Positions 1-8,567 of a stretch of DNA of 64,000 nucleotides are shown in pieces. Source of the DNA: Proteocatella sphenisci DSM 23131 (GTDB lineage: Bacteria; Bacillota; Clostridia; Peptostreptococcales; Filifactoraceae); contig NZ_AUID01000011.1 in assembly GCF_000423525.1 (NCBI RefSeq), forward strand, positions 1-64,000, read 5' to 3'. How positions within the stretch are numbered: the first letter of the stretch is position 1; every line of letters begins with the position of its first letter. The position numbers and the translations under genes were made by a program. Under the pieces are notes generated by a model. It made no database searches. It had not been told where the DNA came from and was given only the letters and a program-made list of their open reading frames with translations.

Positions 1-168
1 ATAAAAAGACAGATTGCATTAGTATGTAATAAGGGCGGTAGACGGATAAACAATGAAAATACTGGAAAGCTCATACTCAGGCTGCGAAAGGAAAATATCG
101 AAATGGGACAGAGTGCTCCTGATAAGTTTTTTACTCATAATATTGACATATACGCATTCGTTGTATAA
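1..168 (+). CDS. C-terminal end of an unidentified protein (cut by window edge)
   Basis: Frame 1 is open from the first base to a TAA at 166-168, giving 55 codons of a C-terminus with many Lys, Arg and Asn residues and ending in YAFVV. No start is visible because the gene enters from the left. I do not recognise the family. The AT-rich stretch after the stop (about 168-208) contains an imperfect inverted repeat but no clear GC stem with a T run, so termination here is uncertain. Confidence 0.4.
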   Translation: MKRQIALVCNKGGRRINNENTGKLILRLRKENIEMGQSAPDKFFTHNIDIYAFVV

Positions 169-224
169 AATTTAATTTAATAAAATTAAAAATAATTAAA
201 TTGAATTTCGAGAAGGAGATAAAT

Positions 225-719
225 ATGAATTACGTATTTTCATGGGTAAAAGAAAAATAAGCATGTTGACATTGAAATTCCTAGCGTATGGCCGCTGGAT
301 TCATCGCATTGGCAGCGGGTTTTTGGGTATAATGAGAAGCAGATACTCGCTTTATATCGCTTTACAGATGATAATAATGATCTTTGTTTTTGCAATGCTC
401 ATTTTTACTATATTCAATCATCAGAAGACTGAGAACAATTATGATATGGAAAAACTGGGACAGACTTTATCTTACTCTGCTCAACAGAATCTGGCTTACT
501 TTGATTCGCTTACTGGAATACCAAACAAGATAAGCTTCATGATGACGCTTGAGGAAATGATTGAAAAATCAGACCATGAAAAATCTTATTATTATGTCCT
601 CATGATTGACCTTGATAATTTCAAGACTCATAATCATCAAGACGATAATTGAGCTTGCGCATATCCTTGAGGATATTGGATGCGACCATATACAAGTTCA
701 GCTCTTTGTTATACCGTGA
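225..719 (+). pseudogene. Relic of a membrane-bound GGDEF-EAL protein (internal deletion plus frameshift)
   Basis: Only a broken remnant of a cyclic-di-GMP protein survives. The good Shine-Dalgarno (GAAGGAG, about 212-218) serves an ATG at 225 whose frame stops after 11 codons. The coding sense resumes in another frame at 242 with one membrane segment (about residues 38-60) and the start of a GGDEF domain (FDSLTGIPNK, then YVLMIDLDNFK). That frame ends at 652. From about 628 a third frame reads IIKTIIELAH, then IGCDHIQ, and stops at 717-719. These match the late part of an EAL domain, so most of GGDEF and the first part of EAL have been deleted. No GGDEF loop or EAL motif remains, so no activity is expected. 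Confidence 0.7.
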
Positions 720-766
720 AGATACAGGGCGGTCTCATGTGAAAAAATACCCTTTGAGAAACGATA

Positions 767-815
767 TTGACACATCAAAAAAGGTAATGTATTATATAAA
801 AAGGTAACGTGTTAC
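767..815 (+). promoter_or_regulatory. Promoter and probable MarR operator
   Basis: TTGACA (767-772) and TATTAT (790-795) are 17 bases apart. Just downstream lies the inverted repeat GTAAC-GT-GTTAC (804-815), with a related GGTAAT half-site near 783-788. The position between -10 and the start codon of a marR-type gene suggests autorepression, which is inferred. Confidence 0.6.
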
Positions 816-840
816 TTATAATTAACGAAGGAGGTATATT

Positions 841-1314
841 TTGAGTAAAATTGAATCATTGAAAGACCAAAAATTTATTTTTGGATCAGTCCAAATAGTA
901 GCAAATAAGATGAACACTTTGCTAGAAAGAGAACTTAAAGAATATGATATAACATCTAAACAATGGTTTCTTACAGTTGTTATAGAAAATTCCTTTGATA
1001 AGCCTCCTACCATAAAAGAAGCAGCTAAGGTAATGGGAAGTTCTCACCAAAATGTAAAGCAAGTAGCTTTAAAGCTTGAGCAAAAGGGATTGGTTAGTCT
1101 AGAAAAGGATAAAAGGGATGCCAGAGTTACAAGGATTAGACTAACTGAGCAAAGCTACAAGTTTTCTGAAACAATACAAGCAAAAGCTGCAATTTTTACT
1201 GGGAATTTATTTATGGGGATTGGTGAGGATGAAATGTCAAAGGCAAGAACGGTGCTTTATAAAATGATGTTTAACTTAGCTAATATGGAAATGGGCGAAC
1301 AGGAGGATGATTAA
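841..1314 (+). CDS. MarR-family transcriptional regulator
   Basis: This 157-residue protein has the size and winged-helix pattern of MarR regulators: a helical N-terminus, then PTIKEAAKVMGSSHQNVKQ (about 60-78) as the helix-turn-helix, and the wing with KDKRDARVTRI followed by LTEQ (about 91-106). It starts at TTG 841, chosen because GGAGG at 829-834 is correctly spaced and no better ATG exists. It probably represses its own promoter and the downstream flavodoxin-like gene, which overlaps or abuts its 3' end. The ligand is unknown. MarR proteins usually sense phenolics, oxidants or drugs. Confidence 0.8.
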   Translation: MSKIESLKDQKFIFGSVQIVANKMNTLLERELKEYDITSKQWFLTVVIENSFDKPPTIKEAAKVMGSSHQNVKQVALKLEQKGLVSLEKDKRDARVTRIRLTEQSYKFSETIQAKAAIFTGNLFMGIGEDEMSKARTVLYKMMFNLANMEMGEQEDD

Positions 1315-1318
1315 GCGA

Positions 1319-1813
1319 ATGAAAACAATAATTATTTATTGCAGTAAGTATGGATATACCGAAGCTTGCGTTAAAAGTATTGCGGATAAGCTTGATGGAG
1401 ATGCTTCCTTTGTAAATATTTGTAATGAGAAGATTCCCCATATAGATGAATTCGACAATATTATTATTGGTGGTTCCATTTATATGGGACAGATCCAGAA
1501 AAAAATAAAGCTTTATTGTTCAGAGAATATGGAGATGCTTCTAACTAAAAGGCTGGCATTATTTTTATGTTGCGGACTACCTGAAAATTTCATGAAGTAT
1601 GTGAAGACGGCTTTTCCAGAGGAGTTATTAACAAAAGCAGTTGCAAAGGAATGTTTTGGTGGAGAACTTAGAACTGGAAAAATGAATTTAACTGATAAAA
1701 TGATCACTGGGTTAATGAAAAAGGCGGCAGATAAGGAAGGTAAATCCGAGCCTATGCCAATTCCAGGCAACATTAAAAAGCTTGCAGAAATTATCAATAG
1801 TCAACGAAAGTGA
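1319..1813 (+). CDS. Flavodoxin-domain protein
   Basis: About 164 residues with the flavodoxin fold pattern. The N-terminal IIIYCSKYGYTEACVKSIA holds the phosphate-binding loop for FMN, and DNIIIGGSIYMGQIQKKI (about 49-66) resembles the second FMN loop of the HemG/flavodoxin_5 group. An upstream ATG at 1307 touches the GGAGG (1302-1306), so ATG 1319 is the better start. It sits directly behind the marR gene and is probably co-transcribed. The likely role is one-electron transfer or quinone/porphyrinogen-type oxidation in the cytoplasm; the partner is not evident. Confidence 0.7.
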   Translation: MKTIIIYCSKYGYTEACVKSIADKLDGDASFVNICNEKIPHIDEFDNIIIGGSIYMGQIQKKIKLYCSENMEMLLTKRLALFLCCGLPENFMKYVKTAFPEELLTKAVAKECFGGELRTGKMNLTDKMITGLMKKAADKEGKSEPMPIPGNIKKLAEIINSQRK

Positions 1814-1824
1814 GGATTTAGATT

Positions 1825-2516
1825 ATGAGTAAATTTAAACCTTGGATTAATACTCTTGTAATTTGCATTGGTGTATTGGCTATGGGAGCTTGCATTGCAG
1901 GGTTGTTTATAAGCGGTGGAAGTGGACAACATGAATTTAAATCGATAAATGGTGAAATCGTGAAAATATATGGTAGCGGTTTGTATAGGAATGATTCAAT
2001 AGCAATGGTAGCTCAAGGTAAAGCCTCTGATTTTATAACTGCTATTATAGGAATTCCGATTCTGATGATTTCGCTTTATTTCACAAATAAAGGTTCATTA
2101 AGAGGAAAACTTATGTTGACAGGAACGCTAGGATATTTTTTGTATACTTATATCTCCTACACATTTCTGTGGATGTATAACCCGTTCTTCATAGTTTATG
2201 TTGTCCTAATGACTTTAAGTCTATATGCTTTTATTTTGTGTTTTATGTCTTTTGAGTTGGAATAGTTGTTCCAACTGCAGTTCTTTCAGGGATGCTCCTA
2301 ATAAAACGAAAACCCTTAGGTTATTTACTATCATCCGTAATAATCATTAAAGGATTTACAATGCTGACATGTATATCGGCTATGATTATAAATATGGCTC
2401 TAAATGGCGTTGATATGAGTTTGGTAGAGATTCTTGTTTTTCCTATGTTTAATCTATTAGCGATAATATGCTTAATCTTATTGTTTAAAAACGTAATACT
2501 GGAGAGATTAGAATGA
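1825..2516 (+). pseudogene. Frameshifted polytopic membrane protein
   Basis: An ORF from ATG 1825 (RBS GAGGAT-like, co-oriented with the flavodoxin gene) encodes a signal-anchor and three further hydrophobic segments and stops at 2265. The coding sense continues in the +3 frame through the stop region (V-V-P-T-A-V-L-S-G, then an ATG at 2292) to 2516 with two or three more hydrophobic segments. The two halves look like one 7-8 TM protein broken by a frameshift or small deletion near 2255-2270. The family is not recognised. It could instead be two short membrane proteins, but the second has no ribosome binding site. Confidence 0.5.
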
Positions 2517-2875
2517 AGCATTATTAATCTTAAGTGTGATATAATATTATATTGAAGAAAAATGTGATGGCGTAACGGGGGATTTTTTGTTACTTAAAAA
2601 ATAAGTTAGGATTATAGATGGTATTTATTTAAAATAGAGTTATTAGGATAGTATACAATATGGGAGAGTATATATGAAAAATAGTGAATCTTACAAAAGA
2701 TGTAATCCTTAATCAGGCAGGAGCTAGATAGGCAAATACTTATCTAGCTCCTGCTCGATCTATAAAAGATGTATATTTTATTACAGAATTATTGCTGAAA
2801 AATCATTGACAAATATTTTTTTAAGACATATTATATGAGTATAATCGAATATAGTAATGTGAAGGAGTGTAAATA
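2517..2875. other. Gene-poor gap with mini-ORF and long hairpin
   Basis: No normal gene is visible. A 12-codon ORF (2674-2712) follows a plausible GGGAGAG ribosome site and looks like the start of a deleted gene. Directly behind it is a 14-bp perfect stem, GCAGGAGCTAGATA (2717-2730) pairing with 2741-2754 across a 10-base loop. No T run follows, so this is a hairpin of unknown role rather than a textbook terminator. The arsR promoter occupies the right end. Confidence 0.45.
2806..2834 (+). promoter_or_regulatory. Promoter of the ars operon
   Basis: TTGACA (2806-2811) and TATTAT (2829-2834) are separated by 17 bases, 42 bases upstream of the arsR start. The AT-rich stretch following it (GAGTATAATCGAATATAG) is where an ArsR operator would be expected; I see no perfect palindrome. 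Confidence 0.65.
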
Positions 2876-3241
2876 ATGGATAATTTGTTCAAAACACTAG
2901 GAGATGAAAATAGGCTCAGAATATTTAACTTACTCACAAAGCAAGACTTATGTGTTTGTGAGATAGAATCTATTTTAGCTACAACTCAATCCAATGTATC
3001 AAGACACTTGACTAAGCTTAGAAATGAAAATATTGTTGTTTTTGAAAAGAAATCTCAGTGGACATATTATCAGATAAATCCTAAATTTATCGCGGATAAT
3101 TTGTTGCTGTATAATTATCTGATAGAGAAAATGGATAAAAACCCTAAATTTACAAGTGATCTCAAAAAGTTATCATTATATAAAGAAAGTGGGATTAGTT
3201 GTGATAATATAGGCGAATTAAATAAAATTAGTCTTAAGTAA
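2876..3241 (+). CDS. arsR: ArsR-family metalloregulator of the arsenic operon
   Basis: A 121-residue winged-helix repressor. The N-terminal helix FKTLGDENRLRIFNLL is followed by LCVCEIE, the CVC arsenite-sensing motif (Cys26 and Cys28), and the recognition helix TTQSNVSRHLTKLR (about 37-50). A further Cys near residue 109 could add a ligand. ArsR proteins release DNA when As(III) or Sb(III) binds these thiols. Start ATG 2876 is preceded by GAAGGAG. It heads an operon with acr3 and arsC, which makes arsenic sensing the most probable function. Confidence 0.9.
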   Translation: MDNLFKTLGDENRLRIFNLLTKQDLCVCEIESILATTQSNVSRHLTKLRNENIVVFEKKSQWTYYQINPKFIADNLLLYNYLIEKMDKNPKFTSDLKKLSLYKESGISCDNIGELNKISLK

Positions 3242-3279
3242 ATCGTATAAAGAATAATAATTTAGAGAGGTGAAAAGTT

Positions 3280-4344
3280 GTGTCAAAGAAAGAAAAAGCC
3301 GTAGGGATAAGTTTTTTTGAAAAGTATTTAACTTTGTGGGTAGGAATATGTATGGTAATTGGGGTTCTTATTGGAGTGTATATTCCTCAAATACCTGATT
3401 TTTTAGGAAATTTTGAATATGCAAATGTTTCGGTACCTGTAGCAATTTTAATATGGCTCATGATTTATCCAATGATGCTAAAGGTGGATTTTAACAGTAT
3501 TAAAAAAGTAGGAGAAAATCCTAAAGGACTTGTAGTTACATGGGTAACAAATTGGTTAATTAAGCCATTTACAATGTATGCAATAGCATTGTTTTTCTTT
3601 AATGTAGTGTTTAAAAATTTCATATCTCCAGATCTTGCAAAAGAATATCTTGCAGGAGCTGTTCTTTTAGGAGCTGCGCCGTGTACAGCTATGGTATTTG
3701 TTTGGAGTCATTTAACTAAAGGAAACCCGGCATATACTCTTGTGCAAGTAGCAACAAATGATCTTATTATTTTAGTGGGATTTGTTCCTATAGTTGCATT
3801 TTTATTGGGTATGAGCAATATATCAATACCTTGGGGGACCCTATTTCTATCAGTTGTTTTATTTGTAGTTATACCTTTGGCAGCTGGTGTTATTTCAAGA
3901 ACTGTAATAACAAAAAACAAAGGATTAGAATACTTTGAAAAGAAGTTCATTCCTAAATTTAGTAATGTAACAATAATTGGATTATTATTAACTTTAATAA
4001 TTATTTTTTCTTTCCAAGGACAAATTATTGTTGATAATCCACTTAACATAGTATTAATTGCAGTTCCACTAATAATTCAGACTTTCTTAATATTTTTTGT
4101 TGCTTATTTATGGGCAAAAGCCTGGAAGTTGCCACATAATATAGCTGCGCCGGCGGGAATGATAGGAGCATCAAACTTTTTTGAGCTCGCAGTGGCAGTA
4201 GCAATATCAGTCTTTGGATTAGGTTCTGGAGCAGCACTTGCGACTGTGGTTGGAGTTTTAGTTGAAGTTCCAGTTATGCTTCAATTAGTTAAAATAGCCA
4301 ATAATACAAAAAATTGGTTTCCAAAACCTGTAAAAGATAATTAA
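3280..4344 (+). CDS. acr3: ACR3-family arsenite efflux permease
   Basis: A 354-residue polytopic protein with about ten hydrophobic segments. The segment LLGAAPCTAMVFVWSHL (about 128-144) carries the conserved cysteine of ACR3 transporters, and GASNFFELAVAVAI (about 298-311) is the second family signature. It exports As(OH)3 across the membrane, probably driven by the proton gradient. It starts at GTG 3280 with GAGAGGTG just upstream. The gene follows arsR by 38 bases and precedes arsC, so the unit reduces arsenate and expels arsenite. Confidence 0.92.
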   Translation: MSKKEKAVGISFFEKYLTLWVGICMVIGVLIGVYIPQIPDFLGNFEYANVSVPVAILIWLMIYPMMLKVDFNSIKKVGENPKGLVVTWVTNWLIKPFTMYAIALFFFNVVFKNFISPDLAKEYLAGAVLLGAAPCTAMVFVWSHLTKGNPAYTLVQVATNDLIILVGFVPIVAFLLGMSNISIPWGTLFLSVVLFVVIPLAAGVISRTVITKNKGLEYFEKKFIPKFSNVTIIGLLLTLIIIFSFQGQIIVDNPLNIVLIAVPLIIQTFLIFFVAYLWAKAWKLPHNIAAPAGMIGASNFFELAVAVAISVFGLGSGAALATVVGVLVEVPVMLQLVKIANNTKNWFPKPVKDN

Positions 4345-4412
4345 AATCGACTTATATTTTTATAATATGAATGAATGTAATTGAATATGTTTGTATGATG
4401 AGAGGAGATAAT

Positions 4413-4814
4413 ATGAAGTTTAAAGTAGCATTTATATGTGTTCACAACTCATGTAGATCACAAATGGCAGAAGGTTTAGCTAGACATTTAGGTAGTGATG
4501 TATTAGAAAGCTACTCAGCAGGAACGGAAGAATATATAGAAGTAAAGCCACTAGCGGTAGAGGTTATGGAAGAAATAGGAATATCTATGGATGGTCATTA
4601 TCCTAAACTCTTAACAGAAATACCTGAAGAGGTAGATGTATTAATAACTATGGGTTGTGGAGTTGTTTGTCCTTTTCTTCCTTCCAGGCATCAAGAGGAT
4701 TGGGGTCTTGATGATCCATCAGGAGGGACGATAGAAGACTTTAGAGAAACACGAAATTTAATAGAAGCTAAAGTGAAGGATCTGATTAGGAGATTAAAAA
4801 ACAATGAAAATTAA
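4413..4814 (+). CDS. arsC: Thioredoxin-coupled arsenate reductase
   Basis: A 133-residue low-molecular-weight phosphatase-type ArsC. The P-loop CVHNSCRS gives Cys9 and Arg15 (CX5R), and Cys82 and Cys86 in MGCGVVCP are the redox pair that relays electrons to thioredoxin. DDPSG near residue 100 supplies the general acid. It reduces arsenate to arsenite for export by the upstream permease. ATG 4413 has GAGGAG at the right distance; an ATG at 4371 would add 14 atypical residues. Its 3' end overlaps the nitroreductase gene by 11 bases. Confidence 0.92.
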   Translation: MKFKVAFICVHNSCRSQMAEGLARHLGSDVLESYSAGTEEYIEVKPLAVEVMEEIGISMDGHYPKLLTEIPEEVDVLITMGCGVVCPFLPSRHQEDWGLDDPSGGTIEDFRETRNLIEAKVKDLIRRLKNNEN

Positions 4815-5649
4815 TATTCCTGTAGAAGAAACAATTAAGAAAAGAAGCAGCGTTAGAACTTATGAAGAAAGAAATCTTTCTGCAACAGATAAGGAAAAGC
4901 TAATGCAATTTGCTGATAATTTATCCAATCCGTTTGGTGAAAAAGTGAACTTTCATTTTATCGAAAAAGCAACAGATGGAAATGGAGAAAAACTTGGAAC
5001 ATATGGCGTTATAAAAGGAGCTACTTCTTTTATTGGAGTATCAGTTTCTGATACTGAGTTTGGACTTGAAGCGGTAGGATACGAATTTGAAAATTTAATT
5101 TTATACGCAACGCACATGGGACTTGGTACGGTATGGCTAGCTGGAACATTTAATCGTAAGCAATTTTTATCTGGTATGGAGATCAAAGACGATGAATTGT
5201 TTCCAGCTATTTCACCAGTGGGCTATCCACTTGAAAAGAAAAGATTTATAGAAGCAGTAATGAGAAAACTCGTGAAATCTGATCAAAGAAATCCTTGGCA
5301 TATGCTATTTTTTAAAAATGATTTTTCAACGCCTCTGACACAAAAAGAAGCGGGCATATATGCAATACCTCTAGAAATGCTTCGATTAGCTCCTTCGGCT
5401 ATCAATGCTCAACCATGGAGAATAGTAAAAGAAGGGGATGTATTTCATTTTTATGAGACACATAGCGCTAAAACAAAGGAATATGAAAAATCAATCAAGA
5501 GGATTGATTTAGGAATCGGGATAAGTCATTTCCATCAAGCTTCTTTGGAACGAGGTTTGTCTGGTAGATTTGAAAAACGATCGCAACAAAAAATTCAAAT
5601 ACCTCCAAATACAAAGTATATTATTTCATGGGTGCCTGAAAAAGAATAA
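4804..5649 (+). CDS. Nitroreductase-family protein (TM1586 type)
   Basis: A 281-residue protein built of two nitroreductase-like halves. The N-terminal RSSVRTYEERNLS is the FMN phosphate-binding element, AVGYEFENLILYATHMGLGTVW (about 97-118) is the central helix, and LAPSAINAQPWRIV (about 197-210) repeats the substrate/FMN motif. Such proteins use FMN and NAD(P)H to reduce nitro groups, quinones or similar compounds. The 11-base overlap with arsC means translational coupling, which is unusual for this family and suggests it belongs to the arsenic response. Its role there (for example in organoarsenicals) is only a guess. Confidence 0.75.
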   Translation: MKINIPVEETIKKRSSVRTYEERNLSATDKEKLMQFADNLSNPFGEKVNFHFIEKATDGNGEKLGTYGVIKGATSFIGVSVSDTEFGLEAVGYEFENLILYATHMGLGTVWLAGTFNRKQFLSGMEIKDDELFPAISPVGYPLEKKRFIEAVMRKLVKSDQRNPWHMLFFKNDFSTPLTQKEAGIYAIPLEMLRLAPSAINAQPWRIVKEGDVFHFYETHSAKTKEYEKSIKRIDLGIGISHFHQASLERGLSGRFEKRSQQKIQIPPNTKYIISWVPEKE

Positions 5650-5660
5650 TAATCTAAAAT

Positions 5661-5688
5661 GAGGCTGCAATTTTACATTGACAGCCTC
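5661..5688. terminator. Bidirectional hairpin between convergent operons
   Basis: GAGGCTG (5661-5667) pairs with CAGCCTC (5682-5688), between the 3' ends of the ars operon and the minus-strand gnd-zwf operon. Flanking A and T runs are short, so efficiency is uncertain. Confidence 0.6.
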
Positions 5689-5694
5689 TAATTA

Positions 5695-6369
5695 CTAGTT
5701 AAATACTTCCTTTACTATCTTGTCTTCCTCAACACCCAATTCTTTTAGTGAATCTTCTACAGTATCCATCATTGGCTCTGGTCCACATATATAGAAATAA
5801 TCTTCCGGAGAAGTAATATTATCTTTCAAATATGCAGTATCAATACGGCCATGTGAATAAGGATCTACCTCTTCACGTGATAAAATATTTAGAAAATTAT
5901 CACCTAATATTGATTCAAATTCATTTTTATTGATAATATCTATTTGTGTACTATTAGCAAATATTAGTCGATTGCCTTTTAAATTTCCTTTTTGATGTAA
6001 ATCACGAATTATGGAAATAAACGGTGTAACTCCTGCTCCTCCTGCAATAAAAGTACCTTTCCCTTCAAACTGTATCGCTCCAAATACAGATTTTAAAATA
6101 ATTTTATCTCCTACTTCAAGTTTTGATAATTCATTGGTTACCCCGTTATGATCAGGATAAATCTTAATTGTAAATTCCAAATGATCTTCAAATGGTAATG
6201 ATGTAAATGTAAAAGGATTTCTTTTGTCACGCCATCCATCTTTATCAACAGCCAATTCAGCTGCTTGTCCAGGCATAAACTTAATTTTATTTGTATTGTT
6301 TAAGGTAAAACGCAATACATTATGTGTAATTTTTTCAATCTTTCTAATTATTAAAACTTGTTGTTCCAT
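5695..6369 (-). CDS. Ferredoxin-NADP reductase-like FAD/NAD(P)-binding oxidoreductase
   Basis: A 224-residue member of the ferredoxin reductase-type FAD-binding superfamily. RNPFTFTS binds the flavin, GGAGVTPFISIIRDL is the pyridine-nucleotide loop, and CGPEPMMDTVEDSL is the C-terminal NAD(P)-binding motif. There is no 2Fe-2S domain, so it needs an electron partner encoded elsewhere. On the minus strand an upstream ATG (6384) overlaps the GGAGG, so the ATG at 6369 (MEQQVL) is the probable start. It is the last gene of the gnd-zwf-cyclase operon, and a role using NADPH made by those dehydrogenases is plausible but not shown. Confidence 0.8.
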   Translation of the reverse strand: MEQQVLIIRKIEKITHNVLRFTLNNTNKIKFMPGQAAELAVDKDGWRDKRNPFTFTSLPFEDHLEFTIKIYPDHNGVTNELSKLEVGDKIILKSVFGAIQFEGKGTFIAGGAGVTPFISIIRDLHQKGNLKGNRLIFANSTQIDIINKNEFESILGDNFLNILSREEVDPYSHGRIDTAYLKDNITSPEDYFYICGPEPMMDTVEDSLKELGVEEDKIVKEVFN

Positions 6370-6390
6370 ATCACATACCTCCATATAAGT

Positions 6391-7044
6391 TTATTTAGAT
6401 AATACTATACCATCTTCAATGCTTATTTCTTGGATGAGAACTACTCTTGCTGGGGCTCCATCTGCTCCTTTTATCTTAATGGGTAAAGCTATCATAAAGT
6501 ATTCGCCCTCATCTATTTCTTTTAGTCTTAATCCTTCAATTATTATTATCTCATTGTCAAACAATATGTTGTGAGTATCATGTTTGGGTTGATCTCTTTC
6601 TATTCCCAATGCATCTATTCCTAAACCAACTATTTTCTTTTCTGCTAAATACTCTGCTCCGCTCTTTGTCAAATAAACAAAATCCATTAGAAAAACTTCA
6701 GAAAAAGAATTTTTTGTTTTTAGTAATACAAAACTGCCTTCTTTAATATTAAGGTTTATTAAATCGGATTTATTAATTCCACTTGTTACATTTGTTAAAT
6801 CAAATACATAGCATTTTGTGATCAAATTACTTAAATCTAAGCTTTCTATTGTTTTTCCATCGCTTTGCATATGATAGGGGGAATCAATATGTGTTCCAGT
6901 GTGAAGATTCATACTGATAGTTGATTCATTTATACCATCTTTTGAAATTTTTTTCTCTAGTTTTAAACTTGGCTTTTTTTCTTCTCTGTCTTTATAGACA
7001 GTCATATTCTCTTCAATTAACATAGAAACATCGAATATTTTCAT
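6391..7044 (-). CDS. Cyclase-family metal-dependent hydrolase (kynurenine formamidase-like)
   Basis: A 217-residue protein with the metal-binding signature HTGTHIDSPYH (about 48-58), HxGTHxDxPxH of the cyclase/KynB family. FVLLKTKN, GLGIDALGIE and the DTHN segment match later conserved blocks. Family members hydrolyse formamides, lactones or cyclic amides with Zn or Mn. No tryptophan-pathway gene is near. The ATG overlaps the zwf stop by four bases, so it is translated with the pentose-phosphate enzymes. A lactone substrate (for example 6-phosphogluconolactone, since no pgl is visible) is an attractive but untested idea. Confidence 0.72.
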   Translation of the reverse strand: MKIFDVSMLIEENMTVYKDREEKKPSLKLEKKISKDGINESTISMNLHTGTHIDSPYHMQSDGKTIESLDLSNLITKCYVFDLTNVTSGINKSDLINLNIKEGSFVLLKTKNSFSEVFLMDFVYLTKSGAEYLAEKKIVGLGIDALGIERDQPKHDTHNILFDNEIIIIEGLRLKEIDEGEYFMIALPIKIKGADGAPARVVLIQEISIEDGIVLSK

Positions 7045-8552
7045 AACTTATCACCTTCAATATCTCTATAAATTTTTGTTTCACCCATTAATATACTAGC
7101 ATCTTCAGGCCCTATTGATCCTGCCTTATAATTTGGAAAATCTGTACTATTCTTTGAAATAGAGTTTTCTATGCTATCAACATATTTCCATGCGGCTTCA
7201 ACCTCATCCCATCTTGTAAACAGAGCAGAAGAATTCTTAATAATTTCTAGAATAAGTTTTTCATATGCCTTAGGTGAATTAAAATCATATCTACAGGTTT
7301 GGCAATAATTCATCTCCACTTTTTCTATAAAGTTACCATCATCAGGTTTTTTAATATTTATTTGAAATTTTATTCCTTCTTCTGGTTGTATCTTAACAAT
7401 CAAATAGTCAGGTTCGGTATATTTGTATTCATCATAAATATTAATACCAGGAAGTTTTTTAAATTGGATAATTATTTCAGAACTTTTCTTATCTAGTCTT
7501 TTCCCAGCACGAATGTATATAGGAACTCCTCCCCAACGATAATTTTTAATTCCTGCTTTAAGTGATATATAGGTAGGAACTATAGAATTTTTATCTACAT
7601 TTTCTTCATCTCTATATCCGGGTATATTATCTTCACCATTACCATATTGGCCTAAAACAATATTTTCTTTAGCTGACACTTTATCAAAAAGTTGTAATGA
7701 TTTTAAAACCTTAACCTTTTCATCTCTTATAGAATCCGCATCTAGATTTATTGGCGGTTCCATACATATCAATGATAACATTTGCAAGATATGACTCTGA
7801 AGCATATCTCGTAAAACTCCAGATTTTTCATAGTAGGATCCCCGATGCTCTACGCCGATTGTTTCTGATGAATTAATCTGGATGTTGTCAATGTATTTGT
7901 GATTCCACAAAGATTCAAAAATAGAGTTACTAAACCGAATAGCTATTATATTTTGTAACATTTCTTTACCCAAATAATGATCAATTCTAAAGATTTTTTC
8001 TTCAGGAATCAACTCCAATAAAGAATTTTGTAATTCCAACGCTGTATCTAAACTGTAGCCAAATGGTTTTTCAATAATTATTCTCTGCCAGGAAGTCTGA
8101 TTTTCCAGCATTCCATTATTCTTGAGATTTTTCGAAATTGGAATAAACATATTGGGACCTACAGCAAGATAATAAATCCTGTTTCCTTTGGTCTGTTTTA
8201 AATTATCCAATGACTTTAAGAATGTATCCAAATCACGGTAACCAACATTATCATCAACCATATCGAAAGCATTATAATAAACATTATCAGCAAATTCATC
8301 CCATTTTACTTTATTAAATTGGTGTTCACCATATTTTATAGTATTTTGCTCCATTTGATCTCTATATTCTTGGTGAGATAAATTTTTTCTCCCGACTGAC
8401 ACCAATGCAAAATTTTTGGAAATTTTCTTATCTGAAAATAATTTATAAATAGCAGGAATTAATTTTTTTTTCGTTAAATCTCCTGTCCCGCCAAGAATGA
8501 CAAATATACAGGATGTATCCTCATCTCTTATGCTCGTATTATCATTTAACAT
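7041..8552 (-). CDS. zwf: Glucose-6-phosphate 1-dehydrogenase
   Basis: A 503-residue cytoplasmic enzyme, full length for the family. GGTGDLTKKKLIPAIYKLF (about 20-38) is the nucleotide-binding start, EKPFG (about 163-167) the conserved loop, and RIDHYLGKE (about 191-199) the active-site signature with the catalytic His. It oxidises glucose-6-phosphate to 6-phosphogluconolactone with NADP. ATG 8552 has AAGGAGGG in front of it on the minus strand. It lies 15 bases downstream of gnd and overlaps the cyclase by four bases. An oxidative pentose pathway is not universal in Clostridia, so the pair is informative. Confidence 0.95.
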   Translation of the reverse strand: MLNDNTSIRDEDTSCIFVILGGTGDLTKKKLIPAIYKLFSDKKISKNFALVSVGRKNLSHQEYRDQMEQNTIKYGEHQFNKVKWDEFADNVYYNAFDMVDDNVGYRDLDTFLKSLDNLKQTKGNRIYYLAVGPNMFIPISKNLKNNGMLENQTSWQRIIIEKPFGYSLDTALELQNSLLELIPEEKIFRIDHYLGKEMLQNIIAIRFSNSIFESLWNHKYIDNIQINSSETIGVEHRGSYYEKSGVLRDMLQSHILQMLSLICMEPPINLDADSIRDEKVKVLKSLQLFDKVSAKENIVLGQYGNGEDNIPGYRDEENVDKNSIVPTYISLKAGIKNYRWGGVPIYIRAGKRLDKKSSEIIIQFKKLPGINIYDEYKYTEPDYLIVKIQPEEGIKFQINIKKPDDGNFIEKVEMNYCQTCRYDFNSPKAYEKLILEIIKNSSALFTRWDEVEAAWKYVDSIENSISKNSTDFPNYKAGSIGPEDASILMGETKIYRDIEGDKL

Positions 8553-8567
8553 AACAAGCCCTCCTTA

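Noticed and set aside
2717-2754. Rho-independent terminator
   Set aside because: The stem is perfect but no T run follows on either strand.
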